Origin: an uncultured Solirubrobacterales bacterium
Lineage (GTDB): Bacteria; Actinomycetota; Thermoleophilia; Solirubrobacterales; Solirubrobacteraceae
Direction of reading: 5' to 3'
DNA: 34,176 nt
Assembly (NCBI GenBank): GCA_903821395.1
Contig: CAIJLJ010000086.1
Span: 1-34,176, forward strand
Positions within the stretch are counted from its first letter, which is position 1; every line of letters starts with the position of its first letter. Positions 17,885-25,550 of the stretch are shown in pieces. The position numbers and the translations under genes are program-made. The notes under the pieces are model-generated. The model saw nothing but the letters and a program-made list of their open reading frames with translations, ran no database searches and was not told the DNA's origin.

Positions 17885-19480
17885 ATCGTCGCTGAGTCTT
17901 CAGATTTCGATCCTCTCGCGCCTGGCACGGCGCCCGTAGCCCGCGCGCTGCTGTCGGTCTCCGATAAGAGCGGGATCGTCGAGTTCGCCCAGCGGCTGGC
18001 CGCGCTCGACGTTGAACTGATCTCAACCGGCGGCACGGCGACCGCGCTACGCGAAGCCGGGCTTCAAGTGCGCTCGATCGATGACCTCACCGGCTTCCCC
18101 GAAATCATGGACGGCCGCGTCAAGACGCTGAACCCGCGGCTCTACGCCGGGCTGCTCGCCGTGCGTGACAACGCCGCGCATCTGGAGCAGGCGCGCGAGC
18201 ACGAAATTGAGTTCGTCGACTTGGTCTGCGTCAACCTCTACCCGTTTGAAGAGACGATTGCGCGCGACGGCGTCAGCGACGCCGCGGTGATTGAGCAGAT
18301 CGATATCGGCGGGCCAACGATGGTTCGTGCTGCGGCCAAGAACGCCGCCTACGCCGCAGTCGTAACCGACCCGGCGCAGTATGGCCCGGTGCTCGACGAG
18401 CTTGAATCTGCAGATCGTTGCCTCTCGCTTGAGACGCGCCAGCGGCTCGCGGCCGAAGCGTTTGCGCTGATCGCCCGCTATGACGCAGCGATCAGCAACT
18501 GGTTCGCAGCGCGCGACGGCGGAATGCCGGCGGCGCTGGCTGCCACGTTCGAGCGCGAGCTGGAGCTGCCCTACGGTGAGAACCCGCACCAGCAGGCCGC
18601 CTACTACCGGCAGTCAGGCGCGGCAGGCGAAGGGGTGCTCGGCTCAGCTGAGCAGCTCAGTGGCAAAGCGCTCTCGTTCAACAACATTCTTGATCTCGAC
18701 GGCGCCCGCGCCACGCTCTCTGAGCTCGGCTCCGAGCAGCCGGCCTGCGTGATCGTCAAGCACAACAACCCCTGCGGCGCGGCCCGCGGCGCCGACCTGC
18801 TGGAGGCCTATCGCAAGGCCTTCGCCGGCGATCCCGTCAGTGCCTACGGCGGCGTGATCGCCCTAAACCGTGTCGTTGATGAAGAGACCGCAGCGGCCTT
18901 GAGCCAGCAGTTCATCGAGGTCTTGATCGCGCCCGGCTATGAGCCTGCGGCGCTGGAGGTTCTCTCGGCAAAGGAGAAATTGCGGATTCTCTCCTCGCCC
19001 GACGATGGCGCTGCGCCCGCCGGCCCTGAGCTCCGCCCGGTCGCCGGCGGCCTGCTCGTTCAAGAGCGCGACAGCGTCAGCATCGACCGTTCGAAACTTC
19101 AGGTCGTAAGCGACCGGATGCCGAGCGAGGATGAATGGCGCGACCTGCTCTTCGCTTGGCAGGTCTGCCGTCACGTGAAGTCAAACGCGATCGTCGCCGC
19201 TCGGGACGAGGCGACGCTTGGAATCGGCGCCGGTCAGATGAGCCGCGTTGATTCCGTGGGCATCGCACTCGGCCGGGACTGGATCACCGATCGCAGTGGC
19301 ATCGTGCTCGCCTCAGACGCCTTCTTCCCCTTCGCCGACGGAGTCGTCGGCGCACTTGACGGCGGTGCTTCGGCGCTAATTCAGCCCGGCGGCTCAATCC
19401 GCGACGACGAAGTGATCGCCGCTGCCAACGAGCGCGGCGCGGCGATGGTCTTCACCGGCGAGCGCCACTTTCGTCACTAG
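17885..19480 (+). CDS. purH: Bifunctional AICAR transformylase/IMP cyclohydrolase
   Basis: PurH performs the last two steps to IMP: formylation of AICAR and ring closure. The N-terminal cyclohydrolase domain is clear (RALLSVSDKSGIVEF, ISTGGTATALREAG, TGFPEIMDGRVKTLNPRL), as is the transformylase domain (LPYGENPHQQAAYY, VIVKHNNPCGAA, HVKSNAIV, GAGQMSRVDS, SDAFFPF, and the end AMVFTGERHFRH). The start is a problem. The frame is closed by TAG at 17873 and, before the conserved core at about 17942, there is no ATG, GTG or TTG. ATC at 17885 is the only AUN codon there and is taken as a tentative start, giving 531 residues. A GTG at 18068 would remove the first quarter of the domain. A base error that destroyed an ATG is the alternative. 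Confidence 0.9.
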   Translation: MVAESSDFDPLAPGTAPVARALLSVSDKSGIVEFAQRLAALDVELISTGGTATALREAGLQVRSIDDLTGFPEIMDGRVKTLNPRLYAGLLAVRDNAAHLEQAREHEIEFVDLVCVNLYPFEETIARDGVSDAAVIEQIDIGGPTMVRAAAKNAAYAAVVTDPAQYGPVLDELESADRCLSLETRQRLAAEAFALIARYDAAISNWFAARDGGMPAALAATFERELELPYGENPHQQAAYYRQSGAAGEGVLGSAEQLSGKALSFNNILDLDGARATLSELGSEQPACVIVKHNNPCGAARGADLLEAYRKAFAGDPVSAYGGVIALNRVVDEETAAALSQQFIEVLIAPGYEPAALEVLSAKEKLRILSSPDDGAAPAGPELRPVAGGLLVQERDSVSIDRSKLQVVSDRMPSEDEWRDLLFAWQVCRHVKSNAIVAARDEATLGIGAGQMSRVDSVGIALGRDWITDRSGIVLASDAFFPFADGVVGALDGGASALIQPGGSIRDDEVIAAANERGAAMVFTGERHFRH

Positions 19481-19494
19481 TAGCGAGCAGCGCG

Positions 19495-20895
19495 TTATGG
19501 CCAGCGGCGCCAAAGCTGCGGCTCGGGCCGCACGCGGCCGCTAAGCGATGGCGCCGGCGGCGTGTGCGACGGGAGCGATGCCGCCCAGCCGCTCACTTCG
19601 AGCCAGCCGTCGCTGCGCTGCGTGACGGTTGGGATACGCCGGTTAATTTCGTTTTCGGAGATCACGCGCGCTGGAGCGCAGCTCGAGCCGCTGTGGCAGT
19701 TGCCGTCGCCAAGGCCCAGCGAGTGGTCGGCGCCGCCGTCGTAGATCGCGTTGCCGACGATCCGCAGCCCATCGTCGGCCCGCTTTCCACGCGGCACTCC
19801 GCCGCTCGCGCCGGGCCTTGCGCCGGCAACCGAGAAGACCTGCCACTGGCTAGCCGCATCAACCGGGTTTGAGATCACGTTGTCGTAGATCGAGACGTTG
19901 CTGTTCGGAATTCGAATGAAGTTGTCGCCGTTGTCAACGACCGTCGTGCCCCATCCTCCGGCGCGGATGTTGCTGGCACAGCGGCTGCGGCCCGCGTCGC
20001 CTGGCCGCCCGTCGCAGGAGCGGCTGCCGTAACCGACCTCAAGGACGTGCGAGCGGGCGCCGATCCGCGTCGCAATGTTACGCCGAATCAGCACGTTGGC
20101 ACTGCCGTTGACGCCGAACGCTGCGCCCTCGGTATCACGGACGCTGTTGCCTTCGATTAGCACCGAGCTGGCTTCGTAGTGAGTGAACGGTGAGGCCATG
20201 AACTGCATTCCTGTCCCTTGCCCGGCGGTGAAGCCTCCGGTGCCGCACTCTGAGAAGAGGTTGCCTCGTACGATCACCTCGGTCGAGCCCCCTTTCGCGT
20301 AGCCGCACCAATCCTCGGCGTCATGGAAGTGGTTGCGTAGCAGCTTGATTCGCCGAACGGCAACGGCGTCGAAGTTGTTGTCGCCAGCACCCGACACGTC
20401 GGAATCGGCGACCGTCACGTCACTCGATTGGTTGACCTTAATCGTCTCCTGCGCACCGTCGCCGCGCAGAGTCACGTGATCGAGCAGCACTCGCTTGCAA
20501 AGCTCGCAGTGGAAGACATCGCCACCGTCGTCGAGGCGTAAGCCTCGTAGCGTCAGCCCGCCCACTCGGTAGACGTTCATTCCGGCCAGCCGCGCAGCGT
20601 CGCGTCCATCAACGCTCTCAATCGTGATCGGCCCGCCCCGCCGCTCCCAGTAGACCGGTGCGCCGTTGCGGTAGCTGCCGGCCTTAAGCCGCAGCAGCCA
20701 GCTGCCCGAGTTGCCTGTTGGGATTCGGCGCCAAGCGGCGCCGAGCGTGCGTAGAGGAGCGCCCCGGCTGCCGCCCGCGGAGTCCGATCCGGAGGGTGAG
20801 AGCGTCAGTTCGTGCGTGGCCGCGCTCGCCACAGTCGGCAGCGCGAGAGCTGCCATCCCTACCGTCAAAACCAGCAAGGAGCGGGTTTGCCTCAT
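19495..20895 (-). CDS. Secreted right-handed beta-helix protein
   Basis: A 466-residue protein with a Sec signal peptide (residues 1-25, ending TVASA-A) and a body of short repeated strands typical of right-handed parallel beta-helix (pectate-lyase-like) proteins: GLTLRGLRLDDGG, RVLLDHVTLRGD, SDVTVADSDVSGAG, TEVIVRGNLFSEC, SSVLIEGNSVRDT, ANVLIRRNIATRIG, SNVSIYDNVISNP and LRIVGNAIYDGG. The N-terminal LSPSGSDSAGGSRGAPLRTLGAAW is the usual lead-in of such proteins. Paired Cys residues (HCELC, CDGRPG...RC) suggest disulphides outside the cell. It could bind or cut a polysaccharide; no catalytic residues can be assigned. It lies convergent to purH, 14 bases away. Confidence 0.85.
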   Translation of the reverse strand: MRQTRSLLVLTVGMAALALPTVASAATHELTLSPSGSDSAGGSRGAPLRTLGAAWRRIPTGNSGSWLLRLKAGSYRNGAPVYWERRGGPITIESVDGRDAARLAGMNVYRVGGLTLRGLRLDDGGDVFHCELCKRVLLDHVTLRGDGAQETIKVNQSSDVTVADSDVSGAGDNNFDAVAVRRIKLLRNHFHDAEDWCGYAKGGSTEVIVRGNLFSECGTGGFTAGQGTGMQFMASPFTHYEASSVLIEGNSVRDTEGAAFGVNGSANVLIRRNIATRIGARSHVLEVGYGSRSCDGRPGDAGRSRCASNIRAGGWGTTVVDNGDNFIRIPNSNVSIYDNVISNPVDAASQWQVFSVAGARPGASGGVPRGKRADDGLRIVGNAIYDGGADHSLGLGDGNCHSGSSCAPARVISENEINRRIPTVTQRSDGWLEVSGWAASLPSHTPPAPSLSGRVRPEPQLWRRWP

Positions 20896-20913
20896 CGCTT
20901 CAGTCTGTCACTC

Positions 20914-20931
20914 GGCGCAGGCGCGTGCGCC
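20914..20931. other. Small hairpin between two secreted-protein genes
   Basis: GGCGCA (20914-20919) and TGCGCC (20926-20931) can pair around a six-base loop; one more C-G pair extends the stem. It lies just after the stop of the Ig-like gene (minus strand) and could act as a weak terminator, although no T-run follows. Confidence 0.25.
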
Positions 20932-20940
20932 GCTGGCTGA

Positions 20941-22359
20941 TCAGCGAGTGCGCGGAATGGTGACCGTGTCGCGCGCAGTGCTGGCCGCGCCTGAGGTCGG
21001 TGTGAAGCGGGTCTCTGCTCTGACTATGACGTTTCCTGCCCTCACTGCGGCCCTAGCGGTCTTGCCGAGCGTGCATCTGATTCGCGCCTTGCCCGCGCGC
21101 CGCGTTGCCGCTGGCGCTTCGCAGCGTGTCGTCTTGCCAGAGCCGAGCGTCACGCTCTGCTCAAGCCGACCGCGGCGGGGCAACTCAACCGGAGTTGTAA
21201 GCGTTATTGAGGACCCTTGCACCCTGAAGGAGGGCGAACCGGTGCGAACTGCAGCACGAGCCTTAAGCGGGGCGCCAACCGTCGCCTCGACGAGTGGCGG
21301 AGGGCTGGGAGCGCTGTAGTCCGTCGGTGGACCGACTAGGAAGTTCTGAGCCGCCGGATCGCTAGCCACACCTTCTTTCGAGACCGCACGTACGCGGAAC
21401 TCATGCTCGCCGTCGGCGAGCGCGTCGTAGCGAATCGGACTCGCACATGGCGTGAAGCTCTCCGCGCTATCGAAGGAACATTCAAATCGGTCTTGGATCT
21501 GCATCATGTTTTGATCGAAGTCGAATCGCGCCGAGTTACGGTCGTAGTGCCGCATACGGATCGTTGGCTCCGTTGGCTTCGGTATTGGGTTATTGCGCAC
21601 GAACTCATATTCAGCAACCGGGCCTGGGTTGCCAGCGGCATCGACTGCACGAACCTCGAGTTTCACCCGCAGGCCCGACAGCCCGTGCATGTCCTCGCTC
21701 ACGGCCGGACTCGTGCACTGCTGCCACTGCCAGTTGACGCCCGCCGTGTCGTCCTGCCACTTGCACCAGGTGTGCGAGCCTGGCTCGGAGTCGAATGCGA
21801 TGCTTGTCCTCGTGGCGGTCGTCACGCTGGGCGGCCCGTCCGTGAATGTTGGAGCCGATGGCGCGATCCGGTCGACCGTGAAATTGAAGGGCATCGGTTC
21901 ACTGGTGTTGCCGTTCGCGTCCGTTTCGGTCATGGCGACCGTGTGTGGGCCCTCCGCGAGCGGTTCTTCGACAACGAAGCTTGTCCTCAGATCGTCGCTG
22001 AGTCCGATGAAACGAATGATCGGAGTCACCGGAGGCAAATACGTGATTCCGATTCCGTACTCACGATCGAACACTGTCCACGATCCGTCGTCAATTCGGA
22101 TCCGCATTGTGCCTACACGCGGACTCCCGAGGTATCCGATTCCATAGCCGTCATGGGAGTCAGCGTCATGTGCGCTGATGAAGTTGCCATGTTGCGGAAA
22201 TGGCACAAAGTCAGCGTGTGCGTCGTACATTTGGCTGTCTGGCGTAATCAGCACTGGGCTCGGCGCGTTCGAGTTCCCCTCCTGTGCCAAAGCCGCTGCG
22301 GGCAGGGCCGAAGTAAGAGAAGCGGCGGTGAGGGCTGCGACGAGGAGACGGCGGGTCAT
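20941..22359 (-). CDS. Secreted Ig-like repeat protein
   Basis: A 472-residue protein with a signal peptide (residues 1-26, MTRRLLVAALTAASL... ending AALA-Q), followed by several beta-sandwich modules of bacterial Ig-like type: EPLAEGPHTVAMTETDANGN, LRVKLEVRAVDAAGNPGP and DALADGEHEFRVRAVSKEG. These are the classic ends of modules built around 'x.DxAGN/G.hx..rA.D..G'. Between them are Cys-containing segments (WCKWQDDTAG, FECSFDSAESFTPCASP) common in large extracellular proteins of this type. The C-terminal 100 residues are basic and Thr/Ser-rich. Surface attachment or adhesion is possible but unproven. The plus-strand frame over this region is a shadow. Confidence 0.8.
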   Translation of the reverse strand: MTRRLLVAALTAASLTSALPAAALAQEGNSNAPSPVLITPDSQMYDAHADFVPFPQHGNFISAHDADSHDGYGIGYLGSPRVGTMRIRIDDGSWTVFDREYGIGITYLPPVTPIIRFIGLSDDLRTSFVVEEPLAEGPHTVAMTETDANGNTSEPMPFNFTVDRIAPSAPTFTDGPPSVTTATRTSIAFDSEPGSHTWCKWQDDTAGVNWQWQQCTSPAVSEDMHGLSGLRVKLEVRAVDAAGNPGPVAEYEFVRNNPIPKPTEPTIRMRHYDRNSARFDFDQNMMQIQDRFECSFDSAESFTPCASPIRYDALADGEHEFRVRAVSKEGVASDPAAQNFLVGPPTDYSAPSPPPLVEATVGAPLKARAAVRTGSPSFRVQGSSITLTTPVELPRRGRLEQSVTLGSGKTTRCEAPAATRRAGKARIRCTLGKTARAAVRAGNVIVRAETRFTPTSGAASTARDTVTIPRTR

Positions 22360-22398
22360 TTAATGATCATTTCGGTCGGTTCCAAGGGGCGCCGATTA

Positions 22399-22427
22399 AG
22401 ATTATCCAAAATACGGCACAGAAACAA
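22399..22427 (-). promoter_or_regulatory. Candidate promoter of the Ig-like gene
   Basis: Read on the minus strand, TTGTTT (22427-22422) and TAATCT (22404-22399) are separated by 17 bases. The expected transcript start lies near 22392, leaving about 32 bases before the ATG at 22359. The stretch 22360-22430 is clearly more AT-rich than the surroundings and also holds the palindrome AATGATCATT close to the start. Confidence 0.45.
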
Positions 22428-22495
22428 TGAATTGAGCTTCGCGAAGCCTTCACCCGCACCTCTTCGTAGCGCTCAGACACCTCCGGCATTCGAAG

Positions 22496-22569
22496 TGCCG
22501 CCGGCAGGATTCGAACCTGCGCGCTTCGGGTTAAAAGCCCGCTGCTCTACCGGACTGAGCTACGGCGGC
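22496..22569 (-). tRNA. tRNA-Lys(UUU)
   Basis: On the minus strand the sequence folds as a full tRNA: acceptor GCCGCCG pairing with CGGCGGC, D arm GCTC-AGTCCGGTA-GAGC, anticodon loop CTTTTAA with anticodon TTT, and T arm GCAGG-TTCGAAT-CCTGC, with A as the discriminator. CCA is not encoded. A TACAGT hexamer (22583-22578, minus strand) eight bases upstream may be its -10. Confidence 0.95.
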
Positions 22570-22589
22570 GCGCGGCAACTGTAGCCCGC

Positions 22590-22844
22590 TTAGGGGGTTG
22601 GCGGCTGGCTGGCAACGACTTCAAGCTCCTCTACGCGGAGACTGCCTACCTCGAGCTCATCGATTCGCAGCTTCTTTATCTGGCCGCGACCGACCGAAAG
22701 TCGCCCGATCGCGAGCGCACCAATCGCCAGCGCACCGACTGCGAAAGCTCCCACGGCAAGCGCGCCCGCGCTGCCAGCGCCGAGCGCCGCGTGCCCCAGC
22801 CGAGCAGATGAAGACTGTTGTGAATTTCGAGCGAGGAGCGACAT
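22590..22844 (-). CDS. Small GALAIG-repeat protein
   Basis: An 84-residue protein with a hydrophobic repeat AGALAVGAFAVGALAIGALAIG (residues 26-47 approximately) followed by a regular alternating pattern, GRLSVGRGQIKKLRIDELEVGSLRVEELEV, with an aliphatic residue every few positions. Short proteins of this style occur in several bacterial phyla without assigned function. The repeat suggests a membrane or solenoid-like structure. The frame is open further upstream to 23060, but that part overlaps the amidohydrolase gene on the other strand; the ATG at 22844 gives a protein that fills the gap between tRNA-Lys and that gene. Confidence 0.65.
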   Translation of the reverse strand: MSLLARNSQQSSSARLGHAALGAGSAGALAVGAFAVGALAIGALAIGRLSVGRGQIKKLRIDELEVGSLRVEELEVVASQPPTP

Positions 22845-22886
22845 CAGGAAACAAGTTTGACATTCGCGCCACCATCCCGCAACGAG

Positions 22887-22892
22887 TAGCGT
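22887..22892 (+). promoter_or_regulatory. Candidate -10 for a leaderless amidohydrolase gene
   Basis: TAGCGT ends seven bases before the GTG at 22900, and there is no Shine-Dalgarno. The spacing agrees with other start codons in this window that seem to be the first bases of the transcript. Confidence 0.35.
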
Positions 22893-22899
22893 CCCTTCC

Positions 22900-23718
22900 G
22901 TGATTATTGACGCTTGGATGCAGCACCCGACGCTGCGGATGGTTGGCAGCCCGATCTTCGCTTCGCTGCGGCGCTGGGTTGGCGAGGAGCTGCCGACCGA
23001 AGAGATCCCGATCGACCTAACGATCGCGGCGATGGACGTGGCGGGGGTTTCGAAGGCCACGCTTTCCGCATGGAGCTCGCCGCGCTACGGCGAGATGATC
23101 AGCAACGCCGAAGTCGCTGGCTGGGTAGCCGAGCACCCCGATCGCTTCGTCGGCCTCGCCTCAGCAGACCTCGACACTCCAATGGAGAGCGTCCGCGAGC
23201 TGCGCCGCCGCGTCAAAGACGACGGCTTCAAGGGGCTCCGCATGCTGCCCTGGCTTTGGGATGCCGCACCGACCGACCGCCGTTACTACCCGCTCTACGC
23301 AGAGTGCGTTGAACTTGGCGTGCCGTTCTGCACTCAGGTCGGCCACGCCGGGCCTCTGATGCCGAGCGAGCCGGGCCGGCCGATCCCTTACATCGATCAG
23401 ATAGCGATCGACTTTCCTGAACTGGTGATCGTCTGTGGCCACGCCGGCTACCCCTGGACTGAGGAGATGGTCGCCGTTGCGCGCAAGCACGCCAACGTCT
23501 ACATCGACACCTCAGCTTGGACGCTGGCGCGCCTGCCACAGGAGCTAGTCGCCTACATGAAGACCGGCAGCGGCCGCCATAAGGTGCTGTTTGGATCGAA
23601 CTTCCCGATGGTCACGCCGCAGGCCGCGCTTGCTGGGCTGGACGCACTCGAGCTCGACGATGAGACGCGCGAACTCTTCCTCAGCGCGAACGCGCAGCGC
23701 GTCTTTGACATCAGCTGA
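22900..23718 (+). CDS. Amidohydrolase family protein (amidohydrolase 2 type)
   Basis: A 272-residue TIM-barrel hydrolase or decarboxylase of the amidohydrolase-2 group. It begins at GTG with MIIDAWMQHPTLRM, where the usual HxH metal motif is replaced by WMQH. Conserved blocks follow: TIAAMDVAGVSKATLSAW, GFKGLRMLPWLWDAAPTDRRYYPLY, FCTQVGHAGPLMPSEPGRPIPY, VIVCGHAGYPWTEEMVAVA, NVYIDTSAW and VLFGSNFPMV near the end with NAQRVF. Those blocks are typical of a well-conserved subfamily, but its substrate is not known. tRNA-Glu follows after 41 bases, and a perfect TTGACA lies in the last codons (23705-23710). Confidence 0.9.
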   Translation: MIIDAWMQHPTLRMVGSPIFASLRRWVGEELPTEEIPIDLTIAAMDVAGVSKATLSAWSSPRYGEMISNAEVAGWVAEHPDRFVGLASADLDTPMESVRELRRRVKDDGFKGLRMLPWLWDAAPTDRRYYPLYAECVELGVPFCTQVGHAGPLMPSEPGRPIPYIDQIAIDFPELVIVCGHAGYPWTEEMVAVARKHANVYIDTSAWTLARLPQELVAYMKTGSGRHKVLFGSNFPMVTPQAALAGLDALELDDETRELFLSANAQRVFDIS

Positions 23719-23759
23719 CCTCGAAGGCCCCGCCGCCTCTACACTTCGCCCTCGCACTA

Positions 23760-23831
23760 GCCCCCATGGTGTAGCGGTTAGCACGCCAGGTTTTCATCCT
23801 GGTAGCAGCGGTTCGATTCCGCTTGGGGGTA
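23760..23831 (+). tRNA. tRNA-Glu(UUC)
   Basis: The sequence folds as a tRNA: acceptor GCCCCCA with TGGGGGT (the last pair is G-U), D arm GTGTAGCGGTTAGCAC, anticodon arm CCAGG-TTTTCAT-CCTGG with anticodon TTC, and T arm AGCGG-TTCGATT-CCGCT. The discriminator is A and CCA is not encoded. TACACT (23740-23745) is a possible -10. Confidence 0.96.
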
Positions 23832-23864
23832 CTTCTCCTTCGCTGACGTTGCAATCTCCGCGCC

Positions 23865-23897
23865 GTGACGTTACGGTCACTTTGTGCCGTTTGGCAC
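23865..23897. promoter_or_regulatory. Two adjacent dyads upstream of the aldehyde dehydrogenase
   Basis: GTGAC-gttacg-GTCAC (23865-23880) and GTGCC-gttt-GGCAC (23884-23897) follow each other within 33 bases, in the otherwise empty 135-base stretch between tRNA-Glu and the aldehyde dehydrogenase. They might be a regulator site or hairpins ending the tRNA transcript; no T-run supports termination. Confidence 0.35.
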
Positions 23898-23966
23898 GCA
23901 GTCGCACGTTCAGATGACGCGGCCTCCCGCTCTCTAGGCGCTTGGCCTTAACCCAAGGAGCACGAG

Positions 23967-25454
23967 ATGACAACGACCACATCAGGAATCGAACACAACG
24001 TTTCGACCGACACACGCAAGCTGTTGATCGGCGGCGAGTGGCTCGAAGCTAGTAGCGGAAAGACCTTTGAAACGATTGATCCGGCAACCGGCGACCTGCT
24101 CGCACTGGTAGCCGAGGGCGGGAGCGAGGACGTAGATCGCGCAGTCAAGGCGGCGCGCAGCGCGCTCGAGGACGGCCCTTGGTCGACGATGAACCCATCG
24201 GAGCGCGGCCGCGTGATCCACCGCATCGGCGATCTAATCATGGAGAACGCTGAGGAGCTGGCAACGCTGGAGACGCTCGACAACGGCAAGCCGTATGGCG
24301 TTGCCCTTGCCGCTGACGTCGCCCTGGCGGCTGATCTCTTCTGGTACATGTCGGGCTGGGCGAGCAAGATCCACGGGTCCGTAATCAACCCGTCTGTCCC
24401 GTACATGCCGGGCGCTGAGTTCCATGCGTACACAACGCGTGAGCCGGTCGGCGTCGTCGGCCAGATCATCCCTTGGAACTTCCCGCTGCTGATGGCCGCG
24501 TGGAAGCTTGGCCCTGCCCTGGCGACCGGTTGCACCGTCGTGCTCAAGCCAGCCGAGCAGACGCCGCTTTCGGCGCTGCGTCTCGGCGAGCTGATGCTCG
24601 AGGCCGGGCTGCCAGCAGGTGTCGTCAACATCGTTACCGGCTTCGGTGACGCTGGCGCGGCCCTGGCTCAGCACGAAGGCGTTGACAAGGTCGCCTTCAC
24701 CGGTTCAACCGAAGTCGGCAAGCTGATCGTTAACGCCGCCTCCGGCAACCTCAAGCGCGTTTCGCTTGAGCTCGGTGGGAAGTCGCCGAACGTGATCTTC
24801 GCCGATGCCGACATTGACGCCGCAATTGCCGGCGCCGCATCGGGGATCTTCTTCAACCAAGGCCAGGTCTGTAGCGCCGGTTCACGGCTCTACGTTCAGG
24901 CTGATCAGTTCGACCGCGTGATCGAAGGCGTCTGCGACGCCGCTTCGAACATCAAGCTCGGTCACGGAATGGACCCTGAAACGGAGATGGGGCCGCTTGT
25001 GTCGCAGGAGCAGTTCGACCGCGTCGCCGGTTACCTGCAGACAGGGATTGACGAAGGCAACCGAGCCGCAGTTGGCGGAAACACGGTAGACGGCCCCGGC
25101 TTCTTCGTTGAGCCGACGGTGCTCGTTGACGCCGATGCCAGCCATGCGATTGTCCGTGAAGAGATCTTCGGACCGGTGATCGCAGCAATGCCGTTTGACG
25201 ATGTTGATGATCTGGCACGCCAGGCCAACGATTCCCACTACGGCCTTGCTGCCGGTGTGTGGACGCGTGACATCTCGAAGGCGCATCAGCTGGCAAATAA
25301 GATCCAGGCTGGCACCGTTCACGTAAACGCCTACCACGTCTTTAGTGCGGAGCTGCCTTTCGGAGGCTTCAAGCAGAGCGGCTGGGGCCGAGAGATGGGC
25401 GAAGAGGTCCTCTCCAACTACCTCGAGACCAAGACCGTCATCGTCGGTCTCTAA
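23967..25454 (+). CDS. NAD(P)-dependent aldehyde dehydrogenase
   Basis: A 495-residue enzyme that oxidises an aldehyde to the acid. It has the NAD-binding fold with [33 protein letters not shown] and FTGSTEVGK, the general base Glu268 in LELGGKSPN, and the nucleophile Cys302 in [13 protein letters not shown]. The C-terminal block [17 protein letters not shown] is typical of the betaine/phenylacetaldehyde-type group. The substrate cannot be told from sequence. The ATG has a good Shine-Dalgarno (AAGGAG), unlike several neighbours. A strong hairpin terminator lies 16 bases downstream. Confidence 0.95.
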   Translation: MTTTTSGIEHNVSTDTRKLLIGGEWLEASSGKTFETIDPATGDLLALVAEGGSEDVDRAVKAARSALEDGPWSTMNPSERGRVIHRIGDLIMENAEELATLETLDNGKPYGVALAADVALAADLFWYMSGWASKIHGSVINPSVPYMPGAEFHAYTTREPVGVVGQIIPWNFPLLMAAWKLGPALATGCTVVLKPAEQTPLSALRLGELMLEAGLPAGVVNIVTGFGDAGAALAQHEGVDKVAFTGSTEVGKLIVNAASGNLKRVSLELGGKSPNVIFADADIDAAIAGAASGIFFNQGQVCSAGSRLYVQADQFDRVIEGVCDAASNIKLGHGMDPETEMGPLVSQEQFDRVAGYLQTGIDEGNRAAVGGNTVDGPGFFVEPTVLVDADASHAIVREEIFGPVIAAMPFDDVDDLARQANDSHYGLAAGVWTRDISKAHQLANKIQAGTVHVNAYHVFSAELPFGGFKQSGWGREMGEEVLSNYLETKTVIVGL

Positions 25455-25470
25455 GTCGCTTCGCTGAATG

Positions 25471-25499
25471 GGCGCCGTCGCTACTGCGGCGGCGCCTTT
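25471..25499 (+). terminator. Rho-independent terminator after the aldehyde dehydrogenase
   Basis: GGCGCCGTCGC (25471-25481) pairs with GCGGCGGCGCC (25486-25496), an 11-bp stem with one T-G wobble and a TACT loop, followed by TTT. It separates the aldehyde dehydrogenase from the MFS gene. Confidence 0.75.
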
Positions 25500-25538
25500 C
25501 AGCGCACTGCTCGGCACTCGTGCCCTAATCGGCGCTGG

Positions 25539-25544
25539 TATAAA
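25539..25544 (+). promoter_or_regulatory. Candidate -10 for a leaderless MFS gene
   Basis: TATAAA ends six bases before the GTG at 25551, so the transcript would begin at the start codon. It lies after the terminator at 25471-25499, so a promoter is needed here. No Shine-Dalgarno precedes the GTG, and the -35 region is weak. Confidence 0.55.
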
Positions 25545-25550
25545 AGGGCT

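Noticed and set aside
19481-19494. Terminator between convergent purH and beta-helix genes
   Set aside because: Only 14 bases separate the genes and no convincing hairpin with a T-run is visible.
21403-22584. Long plus-strand open frame of 393 codons
   Set aside because: It lies opposite the Ig-like secreted protein, which has a signal peptide and recognisable modules, and it runs through the tRNA-Lys gene. Its own translation shows no domain.
22845-23060. Longer form of the GALAIG protein
   Set aside because: That part is antisense to the well-conserved amidohydrolase and does not share the repeat pattern.
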